NCBI GenBank assembly: GCA_009602735.1 | Contig: WELA01003597.1 | Location: 535,428-599,427, forward strand | Source of the DNA: Mesotaenium endlicherianum | Lineage: Eukaryota; Streptophyta; Zygnematophyceae; Zygnematales; Mesotaeniaceae | DNA: 64,000 bases | Reading direction: 5' to 3' | Part shown: positions 10,844 through 23,968 of the stretch, one piece after another | Numbering within the stretch: position 1 is the stretch's first letter | How the letters are laid out: each line of letters starts with the position of its first letter | Translations under genes and position numbers: made by a program | The notes under the pieces: generated by a model | Told to the model about the DNA's origin: nothing | The model's database searches: none | The model's input: the letters and a program-made list of their open reading frames with translations, nothing else

Positions 10844-10990
10844 AAGCAGCAGCAGCAGCATCAGCAGCAGCAGCAGCAGCAGGATGGGAAGAAGTTCGGT
10901 CTGGCGGGGGCAGTGCTACAGCAGCAGCAGCAAGCAGCAGCAAATGAGAAGCAGCAACAGCATCAGCAGCAGGAGGAGGAGAGAAGAGGA
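10844..10990. repeat. (AGC)n trinucleotide repeat
   Basis: Two blocks of AGC/CAG repeats (10844-10882 and 10919-10970), about 330 bases beyond the stop of the coiled-coil gene. Confidence 0.8.
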
Positions 10991-11280
10991 AGGTGGAGGA
11001 GGTGGTGGCTGCAACCAAAGGGATACGCCTTCTCATGGGACGAGAGGACTTGAAGCGTGGGCACTGTAGATGACGCGGGATCTGCTGATGGTGGTGCAGT
11101 AGGGAGGGCGGAGCGGCAGCTGACAGGCCAAAGAAGGCAGACAGAGAGAGAGGCAGAGGTGAGGGCGAGGTTTGGCTGTTGTTGCAAGCAGGAGGGAGGC
11201 TTCTGAAGCGCAGTCTGATGCTGCCTGGAGCATGCGACTGAGGAGCATTTGTTGGCTGTTGAAAGCCGTGGGCAGAAGCG

Positions 11281-11309
11281 CAGGAGGAGGAGGAGGAGGA
11301 GGAGGAGGA
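11281..11309. repeat. (AGG)n trinucleotide repeat
   Basis: About nine consecutive AGG units, purine-only on the plus strand. Confidence 0.8.
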
Positions 11310-12324
11310 AAGAGGCAGGACGAAAGTTGAGCATTGGGCTGAGCTTGCGGCGCCAATGGGCCCGGGGCTCTTTCCGTACGTAGGAATTAGTTATCCCCAG
11401 CCCCCTCTCCCTCCCTTGGCCACACCTTTCAGTTCTTCCCCACCTGCATACAGACACGCAGAGGTGCAGGGGATGGTGGCACGCCACGTGCGGCTCATCG
11501 GTGCAGGGGTTGAGTGGGCTACTTTTTACTCCTAGTCCTTGTCTGCCCGGACAGGGCACTCATTCTTTCCTTCATATGGTGTTACAAGGTCGCCTGGAGG
11601 CTGCAACCTGTTTCATTTAGAACCCTATTTAGACTATGTACATATACTATTCCGACTATTATAGCTACTCTAAGTACACATGATACAAATATAGACTACA
11701 GGGACGATGATATAGGCGGGGGCGCCTGAAGGCCTGTCGATAATGGCCTCTTGACGAGCCTTGCTGGGCATCAGGCGCATCAGTGGCGCAGGAGGCTCGG
11801 GCGGCACAAGACTAGGAGTTTTGAAAGTAGATGAAAGAAAGGCAGAGGGGCGGGCAAAAGGGGACAGAGGGAGGGAAGTGAAGGTGCAGGAGGTGATCTC
11901 CTGCCTGTGAAGCAGCAGCCGATGCACCCCCCTGACTACACTGTGGGTCTACGTGTCCCTGTGCTCTTTAAGTGTCATTCACATTGGTATGCCTTATGCG
12001 TGAATCCCGTTCAAACTGTAGTTGGCATTGCTGCTGCTACTGCTAGCTGCGCTGTCAGTAATTTTATTTTTTTTTGTTCTCAAACTATCTGTCCTGAGGC
12101 CTGCTCTTGGCGTGTATGTGTTGCATCCCTTGCAAGAGTATCACGGCTTGCGATGTTCACTTGATTATCTATCATCGATTGATATGTGCTGCCCAGTTTG
12201 CTAGTTGTGCTTTCTCGAGAATGTGCGGCAATAGCGCACCGGAGGTGCCGGCCGTGGCTTTTATAGGTGCCTGTCCCATATGAGGTGGTGGTACACCTCA
12301 CTTACAGCCCACTCCCATTTCTGC

Positions 12325-13038
12325 TCACAGCTTGCCCTCTGTCCCCGTGGTGCAGGTCGACTGGATGTGACGAGGAAGGCCCCCACTCCTGGGAAAGGAA
12401 GGGTGATTTCCTGTAGGGCTCGTGCTGGTTCCTTGGGGGGAGTGCTCTAGTGGCGGGGGTTTGTACTCAATTTGTGCCACTGCCAGAGGAGTAATATTTG
12501 AGGGAGCAAAATCTCTGTGCAGCGCATTGATTTCGTGAGGTGCCCAAGAAGAGCCTGCAGGCGTGCCAGGCCCGGAAACGCTCAACTCGAATCTTGCCCA
12601 TGCTCCATGTAGGTGAAGGACGCCACCATATATGCCTTCAAAATTGCCTTTGTTTTTCAGGGTCATAAGATCCTGCACCGGTCATTCTTTATGCGTTAAT
12701 GCACGTCGTTTTAGCTCAATTTGATCCTTTGACTTGATCTCTGTCAAAAAAAGTTGACGAGCTAATTTGACATATGCGACATTAATTGTACAAGTAGCAC
12801 CTGTACCAGCCTTAGAAGCACCCATTACGATATTGCTGCAGGGGCGTGCTGTGTGTGGTCCCCTAACCTTGAGTGGCATTCTCACCAAGATGCAAGGCAT
12901 CAGATGTATTCTGTTCCATGTGAGGTACGATCTTGTCAAACATGTGACCAGCCAAGTGCAAACCTTTGCAAAGAAGTGACTGTTGTGTACGCACGTTGAG
13001 CCTTTATTAGCTGACATAGTTGAAGTGCTAGACCTCAC
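12325..13038 (-). pseudogene. Long unrecognised frame interrupted by one TGA
   Basis: Two adjacent minus-strand ORFs (13038-12682 and 12678-12325) share one frame and are separated by a single TGA at 12682-12684, giving about 237 codons. The TGA lies between HKE and PVQDLM, and CGA (Arg) would keep it open. The product has ordinary amino acid composition (for example RMPLKVRGPHTARPCSNIVM) but I recognise no family. It may be an old gene fragment or chance. The downstream part is Pro/Ser/Thr-rich. Confidence 0.3.
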
Positions 13039-15533
13039 CTGGGTACAACGTATACAGCTTATGCAACAAACCTATAGTGCATGTCTTTTATGCAGATAAC
13101 TATTTTAAGCATACGATTGTTGAAGTGGATGAAGTCAGTTAACAAATGGACTGGACCACGTTAAAATCACATAAGATTGGCTAAATTTTTGTGAATTCCT
13201 GCAAGCATGCATTGAGGCTGCAGATGATCATGTTCTATAAGAGAGCTGCAACCAATGCACGTACAAAATGCGAACCTTGAATTGCAGTATGAATTTGACT
13301 TTGCAATGCATGTCCTTCGCTTTCAACAATACGAACACAGCCACTCACATAAACATCTGCGTCTTGAAGGTGATGTATTTTATTAGCGCATGTGTGACTA
13401 GAAGTACATGAAACTATGAAAGCCCAAAAGCAGGGGTGCAGAGGTGGGCATCAACACTCTTCACTCGGCATATACGTGTAGTCCCGCTAGCATTAGCTAG
13501 TTCAAACTCATGATGATGCTATATATACACTGATCCTCTTAATCTAGTTGCACTGTAACACTTCAGTTTCTCACATTTAAGAAATCAGTAATAAGAAGAA
13601 GCATTGGATGAATGCAGCCGCTGATGCGCATATGACTGAACTGCAACACATCTTGGCCTCTGACTGCAAATTTTCCGTTCCTCCATCTACACTGCTTAAT
13701 CAACATCCTCGTCTGAGCAAGTCATTGCTGTAGCTCATCGCCTAGTGGTCCCACACCTCCTTGGCAGCCACATCAGAGGTGGATGGAAATGTAGGCATGC
13801 CAATTGCTTCACTACTACTGGATGGCTCAGCTAAAAAACTCCATCACCATACCACCAATACACGAGCACTGCCGCATCCTATGCTATACCTCACGGAGAC
13901 AGTTGGCAAGTTTCCTGCTCTCCCAAGTCACTTTCAAGTCAGAAACAATTCATCGCAAGAGCGCGTCGCTGCATGGAGTAAGTTCACCTTTTTGTCACAC
14001 ACAACTCCGTGCTACGCATCCAATGCACCTCTCATAACTGGCGTGCGTCTCTTACACCCAACATCCATGGCGTACGAGAGATCACCACCTACCTTGATTT
14101 GACCACCACTACCTCATTGGCTTGAGGTGAAGCGAACATGATTTTGCAAATCAGACCCTCCTATGTTGCTTTCCTCAAGACCTACTTCAATTGCAACCAA
14201 GGAGACATGCGAGTCGCTGCTACTCCAACTAGAACTTCGAGCCAGCTGTTTTCCCTGCATGACGGGCCAGCTGACTGGTCAGCAGGGCGGGCAGATCTGC
14301 ACCCTTGGGAAGCTGCTTGAGAGTTATTGAAAGCTGTTGAAAGCAATTGAAAGTGATCGATAGCGAGAGGGCCAGGCGCATTCAACGGTGAACAATAGAC
14401 TGTGCGGACCTGGTGCGGACTGGCATGGACCTATGAAGAAGGCCAGGCTGGCAATCCTGATTAGTCCCTTCTGTTTGCTTCATGCAGTCACCTTCTGTGC
14501 TGGCGAAGTATCCTCGCTGCATGCTTTTTCTTCAACTCGCTCACAGAAAATTAACCAGGATTCCCTCCTAACTTCCATTCTCCCTTCCTCAAGCCTACAG
14601 CTTTCTAATTTTTTACTTCGCATTTCACGAACCGTTCCATGTAGACTTGCCAGGCTTGCATCACACCTCAATACGGCAGTCGTTCAGGACATGCCTTCAC
14701 CTTTCTTTGCATTTAAAATTTGAAATACATTCATCGTATATGCAACGCTATAGTCATACGAGGCCCGAAGTGGGCTCAAGTGGGGCATGACATCGGTCCC
14801 ACTTATCGGCAGAAGTGGAGTTTGCAATCTGCTCAATAGATGGAAGTAGATGTGCTCGCTATCTGCCACTTCATACCACGGGAGGTTCAAAATGATTGTG
14901 ACATCTTTTGTGGGTCGAAATTATATGTTTCAATTCTAATTTCAAACGTGGGTCATGCGCTGTAAATGAGAACCAGTGAAATGAGATAAGCTGTTAACAG
15001 CATCAACTGTCTTCATCTGATCCCATAGACATGATAAAGCATGCCCTCCTCCGCCTCCTTAATCCCCCCCTACGCCCTTATGCCCTGCTTAAGTAGGGCA
15101 CTTGATTTGTCGGTGCACATCAACAAGGGGATCTTGTGAAGCAAGGACCTGCAGTAGTGTGCTCACAAACTAAAGGTCCCCTTAATGCCTGGTGGGACAA
15201 TAGGGGAGCTACTTTCTATGTCATCACATTCTCGATTTCATGTATTTCATTCCATTACTTATTCCCCTTTGAAAAAGGGAGGAGGAAACCTCCATAAAGA
15301 CTTCCGTGAGCCTTGTTGCTTGATAGAGAAGTAGCTGGACAAGCCCCTCTCAAGTCATGGGAGATTTCCTCTCATGGAATTCTGTGCCAGCAGTCTCCCA
15401 TGGCCAAGTCTAGGTAGACGCTTCAGTCACGCTAACGCTCAGCGCTACGACACTTGGCACGTGCTTTTTGGCACACTGGCACCTCGCACGACGATGGCTA
15501 TATGGGGGCTTGGATTTGGGGGGGGGGGGGGGG
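13039..15533. other. AT-rich intergenic stretch, nothing recognised
   Basis: Short ORFs only, with no coding motifs, terminal repeats or RNA genes that I can see. It ends in a poly-G run against the second assembly gap. Confidence 0.5.
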
Positions 15534-16120
15534 NNNNNNNNNNNNNNNNNNNNNNNNNNNNNNNNNNNNNNNNNNNNNNNNNNNNNNNNNNNNNNNNNNN
15601 NNNNNNNNNNNNNNNNNNNNNNNNNNNNNNNNNNNNNNNNNNNNNNNNNNNNNNNNNNNNNNNNNNNNNNNNNNNNNNNNNNNNNNNNNNNNNNNNNNNN
15701 NNNNNNNNNNNNNNNNNNNNNNNNNNNNNNNNNNNNNNNNNNNNNNNNNNNNNNNNNNNNNNNNNNNNNNNNNNNNNNNNNNNNNNNNNNNNNNNNNNNN
15801 NNNNNNNNNNNNNNNNNNNNNNNNNNNNNNNNNNNNNNNNNNNNNNNNNNNNNNNNNNNNNNNNNNNNNNNNNNNNNNNNNNNNNNNNNNNNNNNNNNNN
15901 NNNNNNNNNNNNNNNNNNNNNNNNNNNNNNNNNNNNNNNNNNNNNNNNNNNNNNNNNNNNNNNNNNNNNNNNNNNNNNNNNNNNNNNNNNNNNNNNNNNN
16001 NNNNNNNNNNNNNNNNNNNNNNNNNNNNNNNNNNNNNNNNNNNNNNNNNNNNNNNNNNNNNNNNNNNNNNNNNNNNNNNNNNNNNNNNNNNNNNNNNNNN
16101 NNNNNNNNNNNNNNNNNNNN
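15534..16120. other. Assembly gap (587 N)
   Basis: A run of N flanked by poly-G on both sides (15518-15533 and 16121-16135). Confidence 0.98.
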
Positions 16121-16569
16121 GGGGGGGGGAGGGGGGGCTACGTAGCCTGCTCTTGCTTCTGCTGCTACCTCTGCTGCTGGGCGTGCTCGCGTACTGCAGT
16201 CTCTCTTGTTGGAGGGCAGGGCTATAGCAGTATGACCCAGGTACTCAAGTCTTACCCATGGGGAGAGGAAGAAGGAGTGCGAGAGAGATGGGGAGGGAAA
16301 TGAGCAGGCAGGAATGTGCGTAGCAGGGACCACTTGCAAAACAATGTCTATCAAACAAGGGTAGGGGTGGGCAAGGAGGGAAGAGCCTGGAAAAGACGTT
16401 TTGTACACTACCTGTATGGAAGGAGGAGACACATAGAAGCGCTGCCTGCCTGCTGGCCTGTGTCTGCAAACTTGGAGGGGGGGCCCTGCATGAGACCGGC
16501 AGGTGTGTCTCAATCCGTGCTCCCGTTCTCTGCTGCCCCCACAGGGATATCAAGCGGAGGGCCTAGTAG

Positions 16570-16990
16570 GGCTCAGGCTCCAAAATATGAGGGTGTTGAA
16601 GTTCTGGCATGCATCTCAGGGCTTGAGGGTTTAGAGCTAGGCCTTAGGGCTTGCGCTTGGGGCCAGGACTTAGGGCCAGGGCTTTGGGTTTTGGGCTTGG
16701 GGCTGCGCTTTGGGCGCAGGGCTTGACGCGTAGGGCTCAGGGCTTTGGCTGAACTTTTCCGGGCTTCTAGGTTTGAGCTTGAGGGGATGAATTGTGAGGG
16801 CGAGGTTTGGGGCTTAGGTGCCGGAGGTTAGGAGAAAGGGTGCAGCACAAGGTGTTATATTCCATGTTCCAGGCTAAGGGCTGGCAAAGGGCTCAGGCTT
16901 TAGGCACGGGGCTCATGATGCAAGGCCAAGGGAGTAGAGCTCAGCGTTGAAGCTTCTGAGCTCAGGGCTTAGGGCTTCAGGCCCTCTCCG
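16570..16990. repeat. Degenerate AGGGCTT / GGGCTTAGG minisatellite
   Basis: About 420 bases in which GGGCTT, AGGGCTT and TTAGGGCT variants recur every 7-15 bases. The units resemble plant telomeric TTTAGGG with C and G insertions, but no true tandem array of TTTAGGG is present. Confidence 0.5.
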
Positions 16991-17394
16991 TCGAGTTTCT
17001 GTGCGTGCGCATGGGCTGTGACTTACAGGAGGCACGGGTGACAGCATCGCTTGTGTGCTCCCCCAGTGGCAGTATGGCAGTACCTAAAAGGGTTGAGTTT
17101 CCCGCGTCTTGCTGCCTCAGGTCCACAGCAGCAAACCAGGGCCTCTCAGCGCGCGTCTCTGCGTGCATGGTGTGTGACGCTTGCGTGTGCTATCTCCTGC
17201 TGTGCCAGAGTGTGAGTGCGAGTGTAAACTTGGATGTTGCTTGCACAGAGAGAGGGCCACTTGCTGGCAGGGAGGAATTTGTGTGCTCTGATTGAAGGCC
17301 AGCCATGTGGTGCATGCATGCTCCTCCTGCTGCTGTTACTGGTGCAAGAGGGGGAAGAGGTAACATTGAAGCAGAGCCACCTGGGGCTCCAGCA

Positions 17395-17515
17395 GTATCT
17401 TGGAGGCTCTAGAGGCTCCTCCTCGGACACGAGGGTCCCCGAAGCTTCAGGGGCCTCAGCAGGTGCTTCAGGGGCTCAGGTGCTCCAGGGGGGCTTCAGG
17501 GGCTCCAGGGGGCTC
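17395..17515. repeat. Short minisatellite, GGGGCTCCAG/CTTCAGGGGC type
   Basis: Repeated units of CTTCAGGGGCTC and CTCCAGGGGG over about 120 bases. Confidence 0.5.
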
Positions 17516-20500
17516 GTGCCCTCCCCTCTCCACTGCTGTTAGTTGGGCCGGCACTTTCCTTGCTAGCTGGCAGCAGGACTGGGACTAGCGGTGGGCTTAG
17601 GTGTCGGACAGGAACTGCTGGGACAGGGACCCCAGGCCCTGGGCATGTGCCAGGTTGCAACCTGGAGGTGGCTGCACAGAAAGTTCAAACACTAGTCCTG
17701 CTCTCTCTCGGACGCTGGGGGTCATCTTTGGCAGGGTGGTGGGGGAGGCTGGGGGATGGCTCAGGGCTGGAGGGAAAGATGAGGGCAACGAGTAGGCCAG
17801 GTAGTGGGGGCTGCATGTATGAGGAAGTAGCTCCAAATGAGGGAAGGGACGCAGCGTTCGTGCGTAAGTTATTTTTTTGTGTTCTGAGTTCTGTGAGCAG
17901 ACAAAGTGGAGGACACCTGTTCCAGGACGCCCGTATGCATGCACGCCTCTTGGCGCTTCCAGGTCGCTCCTGAGAGGGTTTGAGAAAACACGTGTCGAGG
18001 GGTTGGACTCGAGGAGTGAAGGGTGGGAGCTTGTGATCATGAGATCCTCTAGCTTGAAGCCCCCAGAGCTCCTTGCCTGTCCATCTGCAAAGTGGTGCAA
18101 GTCGGTTTCAGGCGGTCTCACGGAGCCAAACGGGCTCTATCTTTGCAAGGAAGGCCAACGTTCGCAAGGGCGCTGCCAGCTCAATCTCTTGAAGCGTTAT
18201 GCACTCCGTCTGTCCCTATAGGTGCTTCTTATTGAGGTCTTGTCACGCCAGGGTTGGTGCTGCTTGCATCATTGCCTTTATATCAAATTTGTGAACCTTT
18301 TATGCACTAGATACATTTAAGTTCTGCTGCAGCCTGTACGCAGTCTTGGAGAAAAAAGGATTCCAACCATGCACTCCTCGGCCCAGTCCCGCACTTACTG
18401 CTCCCAATTAGTCCCCACCCAGAGCTGAAACCAAGCCCCTCCGACTTTGAATGTGTGTTATTCATCACGCCAGCTCCTAGTTCAAGCCTTTCGTTTGCTC
18501 CTCCATCACTGCCCTCTCTCCCTCTCCCTTTTGCATCCCTCCAGTGCATGCACCATATGAAGAAGGAGTTGGTTGAGCAACTTGGCAACCACAGTGAGCG
18601 CCACTATGCTGCGCCTTGCTCTGGTAAGCATGCATGCATGAGTGCAGCCGGCAGAGTTTCCAAATCCCCCTCCGCTCTGTAGAGGACTCAGGGCTCCCTG
18701 GCCTCTCTCTGCCGTGACACTATCTGTGTGTGCGGGACACTCTTTCCAGTGGCAGTCCAAATAGGAATAGCCTCCGGTGTTTTGCTTGCCTCTTGGGGAC
18801 TCATGGTCCTGGTTTTGGGTCAGAATTTTGGGCTTGAGCCTCGATTCTCAAGCTTTTGGAGAAGATAAGGCATTAGGGCTAAGCCGTGCCTTGCTGCCGC
18901 TCAGGGGCTCATGGCCTGGCTGCTTGTGACTGTGTGTGCAAGCGGTGCAAGTTGCTGCGCGTGCACATATGTGCTTGCATGCATTTAAATGGCAGTCAGT
19001 CATAGGTGGAATTGAGTGGAGGGGGGCGCCCTCTTCCCTTGGCCATTGCAACCCACTTCTCTGTTCCTCTGTTATGCTTCCGAAGCGAGAGGCTTGCTCT
19101 CAGGAAGACGGAGGAGTGCTCTGGTTGCCACCAGCCATGTGGCGGCAGTATGCTGCTGCTGCTCCTGGTCCTGGAGGGGGGCGTGTGCTTGTCTCGGGTT
19201 GTGTCACTGGAAGGCCCTAATGTTTATATCTCAAACCATATTCTTATGAGTGCAGGTGTCTTTTAGGATGGTAATGGGACTGGAGAAATTCAAGGAAGCA
19301 ACAAACTGGCAGTTGGGGGCGACTGCTGTGCCTGAGAGAGGGCTGTGGTGTCCTGCGTGCGAAGTTGTTTGCTGAGCTCTGTGGGCAAGAGAACCAGCTC
19401 ACGCCTGCTCTCAGAATGCAGCCTGCCTAGAGCACACATGCAGGCACGCCACTTGGCGCACCGTGCTGTGGGCAGCCTCCTGCCTGGCATTGCCCAAGCG
19501 CGGGCTGTATATAGATAGCCAAGGCCACAGCTTCTATAGCTTTGCACGTGCTGGTACCTGTGTCTCCCTCTGTTCTCCTCTATAGTATCCTGTGCGTGTG
19601 AGTGCTTGCAATACACTATACCCAGATGACCTTGTGCTCTATCGTGGGCTGGCTTTTGGAACACAGAATGGTGGGTGTGGCGCTTTGTACTCAAGGTGAT
19701 GCAAAGAGAGAGTTCGTTGCCAGCCCGGGCGCGGGCGGCGGGAATGAGAAACGTGGACATGGCGTGTGGTTGGACTTACGTGGGGAGGATGTTGAGGTGC
19801 AGAGTGCTATTGGCTGACGTCGTGAGGTGTCATTACAAAAGGCAAGCATATGGCTCCTCAAACATTTCAACAACATCCATTGGCTCTTTGTTAAGTGTGT
19901 GCGAGGGTTTTGTGTGTGGCCTTGGAACTTTATCCTCAATACACCTTGCTCTAGAAGCCAGCATTTGAAATTTCTCATTCAGATGTTGTGTGCTCTGTTT
20001 TTCCTACCCTGTTGCTTCTTTTTATCGGCTTGTCACCGCTAGTTTGGGTATTGCTTACAACACCTCCAGAGCAGAATAAGAACTGCGCGAGCCGCGCTCA
20101 TGTACTGCACAGCAGATCAAAGCAGAAAACATTTTTCTACGAAGATTTGGTTGTTAGGTTCATGAGACAATCGCCTCTGGACAACGAACACATTCCACTA
20201 AGCATATCACCTCTTGCATTTTCTCGAGTACACACAATAAGTTAAAGGAGAGAGGGGCCGAGTATGTGTGCAACCTACACATATGAAAGTTCTGCTGTTT
20301 GCGATATTTGATAGCAAGTGTCTAGGGTAGTGAATCTACAGACTTTGACCAATTTCATATAGTCACACGCACCAGAGTAGGTTTGCTATAGGACTTTAGG
20401 AAAGCAAGCTCAGTCAGTCAGTAACCTTGTCACTTGAAAGCTATCATGTATTATATAGAGCTGTGAATGTATTCTGTGTATTCCTCTTGTTTTCTAGTGT

Positions 20501-21436
20501 GCATATGTTTGCCAATTATCAAAAATGTTGACAACTCTCAAAGGAGGACCGTCAATATGTAAATAGGTCCTCTATGAAGATTGAAGATGAAGCTCAATTT
20601 GTCTCCATGTCGACTAAATGGATGTAAGCTTTGGTCCGAAGCGCAGAAAGTTGTTGTTCACAAATGCCACGGAGATGGGGGGCACAACATTGCACAAAAA
20701 TTATGAAGAACCCGCATAGTCATCTTAATGATGCATCCTTTACACATACAAGCTTACGAGGACAATACACACTGACTCTGTGCAAACTATGTGCGACGCG
20801 CACCTGGCATCAACTTCTGAAAGCTCTCCTTTCACCAGCAATGTAGGTCCGCAATTCCCCCTTGCCCGCCCTTCATGCTGCTAGAGTCTGGCTTTACTAA
20901 GAGTAGACCTCCAAGATCCTCCACTTTCATCTGCCTAGCTACAAAATAAACGTTGGTTCTGTCACAATAATATTCTGCCACTAGTTGTGACCCTCACAAG
21001 ATATTCATATGTACATGAGACTGCTTTACGTCAACATATGTACATTCCTGTATACTCATTCACCCAAGCGTTGGCACACCGAACATCAAAAAATATACAA
21101 TGCGCCACTACTCTATCGCCCTTCCCGCTCTTGTTCATGGAAAAATGCCCTGTCTTCTTTGTAGGGCCAACCTAGACCTGCATTTTTGGAAGTGGTCTAA
21201 ATTACCAAGTCACGTCATTCTACATCTTGTCTGTTGATAATATTTGACAAAATTGCAAGAGTGCTCCTTCACCTCCTTCCGATTTTTTGTAGCAATCCTC
21301 GACCACCTCCTTTCCTTCTCTCTCTCCATTTCAGTTCTTCCCCTCAATCATTCCATATATCCTCCCATTGCCGCGCTCAACTATTAGTTCTCCCTTTTCA
21401 CCCTCTTACCCTTATGCACTGTCATCGAATGTTCCT

Positions 21437-22084
21437 CTACCACCTTTTACTTATTTCTCTTGACGTAAGTTGCTCTTTCATTCCCTTCCTCCACCTCTCG
21501 CACTTTCCCACAACCGGCTCGTGCTCCTCCTGCACCATACCTTTCTGCCATATTTCAATCCAATCAAACAAGAAATGTTTTTCCCGCACTGCGCGCCACT
21601 GCACCTCCAACCTCTGCATCTTCTCTGTTGGCAAGTGTACATCCTATTCCCATTGATCTGCTAACCATTCTCAGCCCCAGTCCGAATCATCAACGTCCTC
21701 TACTTCCTTCCATGATCCCTTCTTCATGATTTTTTCCTTCATGACACGCCTCCTTGCCAGATTTCATAGACAATTGCGTCATCGCCTCCTCATCCAGTTC
21801 TTTTTGCTGCCCCTTTATCTTCTTTCTTTGTCCCAAACCACTTGTGTCTGCACCTTCAAGTTGTCCTCCTTCTCCCTACTTCTTTGCTGACCTTCCAACA
21901 TGTCCTTCATAGTCGGCAACTTCTGGAACAGCACTTCTTTCTGATCCCTCTTCCCTGATCCTTTGGCCTTGCCTTTTGTAGCTTGCAGAAAGACAGGTGC
22001 CGCTGCCTCACTGTCTCTCAAGAATGACAACTCCTCCTTCAGTGACAGGGTCTCAAATTTCAATGCCGTGCACTGATCTTCAAG
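21437..22084 (-). pseudogene. Coiled-coil pseudogene, exon g and trailing frame with several stops
   Basis: It starts after ATGTACAG| with LEDQCTALKFETLSLKEELS. One frame continues to 21437 through several stops (TAA, three TGA, TAG) with charged Arg/Lys/Glu/Trp-rich sequence. Each stop is compatible with CAR or CGA. The downstream half is purine-rich and could be non-coding, so I am less sure of it. Confidence 0.4.
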
Positions 22085-22597
22085 CTGTACATTTCATTCG
22101 ACCACAAAGGCGAAAGGATGGAACATAGGCTGACTTTCTCAGAAGCAACAGTCATAAGAACTTGCATAGAATGTGACCGGATTGATGACCTTGAGACTTA
22201 ACATGCTAATGCACGGAATGTAAAGAACTGGTTGGCTTCAAGAGGCAAAAAGGACTATTTGTCCTCCTCTAAAGCATTTTCCCCTCAGCGCCACATGCGA
22301 GCTAGGGAGCTTAGGCTTTATGTAGCATATTGGGAAAGAAGAGCACACACAGAGTTTCTACATTAAATAATGTCAAATAAAAAACAACAGTAATCTCAGC
22401 AAGAAGCAGGTTATAAGCTTAAGCTCCCAGCTAGCTGCAATGAGACAAACTAAATAGAAATGGTCATCAATCATTGCAAAATCATTAAATCGCTAGCAAA
22501 GCATCGAGCATTCTATTAATCATTTGTCCCCTTCTTTTGAAGTACCAAATCAAGTCTGGAAAACACTTCTGGCAGGGGGGACAAAATTTAAAAATAC

Positions 22598-22726
22598 CTG
22601 AGATGCTGCCAGCAGGGCACTGGCCAAGCAGGCCTCTAGCTGAGCCATCCGGGCCTGAAGAGCCGCCCTCTCCTCGTGAGACCCCTTCAACAGCTTCTTC
22701 AAGACCTCTATGAATGCCTCATGTCT
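22598..22726 (-). pseudogene. Coiled-coil pseudogene, exon f (open)
   Basis: About 43 codons ending LEACLASALLAASQ|GTATTT. The end closely resembles LEASLAQAQLAASQ|GTACGC of exon 8 in the plus-strand gene, which is strong evidence of common origin. The acceptor is unclear (AAG at 22727-22729, or CAG at 22732-22734 in another phase). Confidence 0.6.
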
Positions 22727-22871
22727 CTTGCCTGTTTTCAATCGTTCCTATCAATGTCACATCGCCACGGATGTCAACAATTCGTCCACGTCTTTCAAGA
22801 CCGTCGGTTTGCACTTATTGCAATATATGTTTTTTTGGTGAGAGAGAGCAACATGAAGCATGGGTTCATAC

Positions 22872-23213
22872 ATTTGCAGCGTGAAGCTTTCTCAAAAGAT
22901 GTCCTTGCTCCTCCATTGAAGCGTTCTGGGATTCCCTCATTTTCTCATTTTTTAGCAAGAGCTTTTTCTCAACTATCTCCCTAAATTTGCTTGCAGCTCT
23001 TGACATCTCCACAACCCTACCTTGTAATCTCGAGATTTGCTTTGCATGTCCCACTTTTTCCTTCATAGCCTCTTGAATCTCCGTCATGTTGTCTACTTTC
23101 AAGAGGAGCTGTTTCACAAAAGTTCCCTTGCCACTTTTTGCAACCACTAATAGCTCCGTCATCTTGTCTTCAAATATCAATAATTGCTTATGTTTTTCCG
23201 TAATGTGTTGGAG
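22872..23213 (-). pseudogene. Coiled-coil pseudogene, exon e (open)
   Basis: 114 open codons in phase 0 between TTCTTCACAG| and GCAAAT|GTATGA. It is Lys/Glu-rich and helical (LQHITEKHKQLLIFEDKMTE at the start). It shows no stops, so some segments remain intact. Confidence 0.6.
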
Positions 23214-23518
23214 CTGTGAAGAAAGCAACAATCATATTGTCAGCAAGGACAGCAGACATCCACTTCTATATTTCATGGATCTCCCACGGCTTATAAATTT
23301 CACGAGCAACACGCGCATGATAGCATGCAAAGGGCTTAGGAAGGGCTTAGACATCGAGACTAGGTAACATAACCTCTCAAACACTGAGCATCAAAAATTC
23401 ATACTTCAGAGTATCCTGCTCTTCAACAAGAGTAGCTCTCAGAAATAGGAGTAACCTGCAATCTCGCAAGGACATCTGATTGGAATCAATAGACAAAGAC
23501 AACTTGGGACATTTGCAC

Positions 23519-23968
23519 CTGGTGGGCTGTCTGCTGGGCTGTCTGCTAGGCACAGGCCAAGGAGGTCTCCAGATTGACCGCCATTCCCTGCTGGACCGCC
23601 CTTTCATGCTTAGACACACTTAGCTGCTTCTTCAACTCTGCTGTGTGAGCTTCGTACTGCTGCTCCATTGCCTTAGTGGAAGCCACTCGGGCCTGCAAGG
23701 ACCGTTTCTCCTCCTCTGACACCCTCAGCTGCTCCTCCATTTTCAACATACGGGCTTCAACCTGCCCTTTGCTTGCTTTCAACTCTGCAGGGCGGGCTTT
23801 CTCCTGCTCAGATTTCCGCAGCTTTTCCGCCAATTCCGCCACGTGCCTTTCATGCTGCTCCTTGCTTGCTTCCAACTAAGTCGTATGGGCCTCCTGCTGA
23901 GCTTCCGTGTCTTGCTCACAAAACCTCAGCTGCGCCTCCAACACTGCTATGCGACGTCCTAGGAACTC
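23519..23968 (-). pseudogene. Coiled-coil pseudogene, exon d (two TAGs, acceptor lost)
   Basis: 150 codons homologous to exon 8 of the plus-strand gene. Two TAG codons (23876-23878 and 23546-23548) fall exactly where the paralogous repeats have CAG (AQLEAS and LAQAQ). The acceptor reads ATGGCAA|GAG where the plus-strand exon has ATGGCAG|GAG, so AG has become AA. The donor CAG|GTGCAA is kept. Confidence 0.65.

Larger units (their letters stand above)
10514..12324. other. Downstream region with triplet repeats, no gene recognised
   Basis: It holds AGC-rich runs (10844-10990) and an (AGG)n run (11281-11309) but no convincing coding sequence. Minus-strand frames here are Leu- and Ser-rich shadows of the triplet repeats. 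GC content falls towards 11.6 kb, marking the transition to the AT-rich region. Confidence 0.5.
16121..21430. other. Intergenic region, no gene recognised
   Basis: Apart from the two minisatellites listed separately I see only short ORFs without domain-like features. Composition moves from GC-rich to AT-rich between 18 and 20 kb. Confidence 0.45.

Noticed and set aside
15374-16513. Long ORFs on both strands across 15534-16120
   Set aside because: They are an artefact of the N gap and the poly-G flanks.
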